Assembly: GCA_946886875.1 (NCBI GenBank)
Contig: CAMPJN010000189.1
Span: forward strand, 1-7,101
Source: an uncultured Pseudomonas sp.
GTDB lineage: Bacteria; Pseudomonadota; Gammaproteobacteria; Pseudomonadales; Pseudomonadaceae
Direction of reading: 5' to 3'
DNA length: 7,101 nt
The number at the start of each line of letters is the position of its first letter. The stretch's first letter is position 1. Positions 6,630 to 7,101 of the stretch are shown one piece after another. Below the pieces are notes generated by a model, which was not told the DNA's origin, did no database searches, and worked only from the letters and a program-made list of their open reading frames with translations. The translations under genes and the position numbers were made by a program.

Positions 6630-6657
6630 GCGCCAGGGGATATTTTTCCGCTGGCGC
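6630..6657 (-). terminator. Hairpin after the methyltransferase gene
   Basis: GCGCCAG (6630-6636) pairs with CTGGCGC (6651-6657). Inside it GGA (6638-6640) pairs with TCC (6647-6649) around a 6-nt loop. On the minus strand it begins 3 nt past the TAG stop of the methyltransferase, the usual terminator place. It lacks a following U-tract, so termination is likely but not assured. Confidence 0.5.
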
Positions 6658-6659
6658 GG

Positions 6660-7101
6660 CTATGCCGGCGACAGTTCGAATACCAAAGCCTTGAGACCGC
6701 CCTGGGGGTCGCTATCGGCGAACTCCGGCGGGTTGTCCAGGCGCTGGACGAAGCGCAGGCTCGGCGCGTGCTCGGCCATGCCCTCGATCAGAAAATCCGC
6801 GCCTATTTGCGGGTCATTGATGCAAGCCAGCACCTGACCGCACTCGGTCAGCAACTCGGGCAGGCGCCGGAGGATTTTCTGGTAGTCCTGGGTCAGGGCG
6901 AAGCTGCCCTTCTGGAAGGACGGCGGGTCGATAATGATCAGGTCGCAGGGCCCGTATTTTCTGACTTTGCTCCAGGATTTGAACAATTCATGGCCTAGGA
7001 AGCTCACCCGGCTCAGATCCTGCTGGTTGAGGCGATGGTTATCGCGGCCGCGACTCAAGGCGGCTTTGGCCATGTCCAGATTGACCACCTGGGTGGCGCC
7101 A
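6660..7101 (-). CDS. Class I SAM-dependent methyltransferase (RlmI/RlmK-like), C-terminal part, cut by window edge
   Basis: About 147 C-terminal residues are visible; the start lies beyond 7101. The first visible part (GATQVVNLDMAKAALSRGRDNHRLN) is the Rossmann beta2 region that binds the ribose of S-adenosylmethionine. IIIDPPSFQKGSF holds the catalytic DPPxF motif shared by RlmI, the RlmK half of RlmKL and PF10672 enzymes, which methylate bases of 23S rRNA or similar substrates. DYQKILRRLPELL and a GQVLACINDP strand follow as in that group. The frame continues to the window edge; a GTG at 7088 lies inside the domain and is not a real start. The exact target base and gene name cannot be decided from this part. 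The stop is TAG at 6662-6660. Confidence 0.9.
   Translation of the reverse strand, partial: GATQVVNLDMAKAALSRGRDNHRLNQQDLSRVSFLGHELFKSWSKVRKYGPCDLIIIDPPSFQKGSFALTQDYQKILRRLPELLTECGQVLACINDPQIGADFLIEGMAEHAPSLRFVQRLDNPPEFADSDPQGGLKALVFELSPA

Larger units (their letters stand above)
6352..6659. other. Intergenic region with possible structured leader, no confident gene
   Basis: 308 nt upstream of the minus-strand cytochrome-lectin gene and downstream of the minus-strand methyltransferase gene. It must hold the promoter of the cytochrome-lectin gene, but the best candidate (TTGCCG, 17 nt, TACATG on the minus strand) is weak and would leave almost no leader. Other contents are a 36-codon ORF with a perfect SD (6477-6587), inverted repeats around that SD, a small hairpin CCGCCA-ATGC-TGGCGG at 6491-6506, and a hairpin at 6630-6657. 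Confidence 0.5.

Noticed and set aside
6609..6998. 129-codon plus-strand frame, and a second one starting at 6622 after an AAGGAGA
   Set aside because: Both are antisense to the methyltransferase with its clear DPPSF motif. The SD-like match before 6622 is suggestive, but the product is a shadow translation.

Overview
The window looks like a chromosomal segment of a high-GC gammaproteobacterium, most likely Pseudomonas or a close relative. The grounds are the protein families, the GC-rich third codon positions, the GTG starts, and REP-type repeats with a GTAG head. I see no phage, plasmid, transposase, tRNA, rRNA or CRISPR sequence.

Layout. (1) 1-703, minus strand: N-terminal part of an AMP-forming acyl-CoA synthetase that runs off the left edge. 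(2) 704-934: divergent leader region with a perfect 7-bp hairpin. (3) 935-2854, plus: a large FabY-type beta-ketoacyl-ACP synthase. (4) 2865-3260, minus: heat-shock/ribosome-recycling protein HslR (Hsp15), ending 10 nt from the fabY stop. (5) 3360-4729, plus: a two-gene unit with an ATGA overlap, made of a RimB-like retropepsin-fold protein and the ribosomal S6 modification ligase RimK. It is divergent from hslR. (6) 4730-4947: three REP-like units and a strong hairpin between two convergent genes. (7) 4948-6351, minus: an exported monohaem c-type cytochrome-like protein that ends in a small mannan-binding (MVL-type) lectin module. (8) 6352-6659: about 300 nt without a confident gene. It holds a 36-codon ORF with a perfect Shine-Dalgarno whose SD can pair with two different partners. 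(9) 6660-7101, minus: C-terminal part of a class I SAM-dependent (RlmI/RlmK-like) methyltransferase that runs off the right edge.

Two themes stand out. The left third pairs fatty-acid activation with fatty-acid synthesis initiation, transcribed divergently. The middle pairs ribosome-related genes (hslR, rimB, rimK) around one short intergenic region. The most unusual gene is the cytochrome-lectin fusion. The most puzzling non-coding stretch is the leader-like region at 6425-6587. No clearly new multi-gene system is visible.
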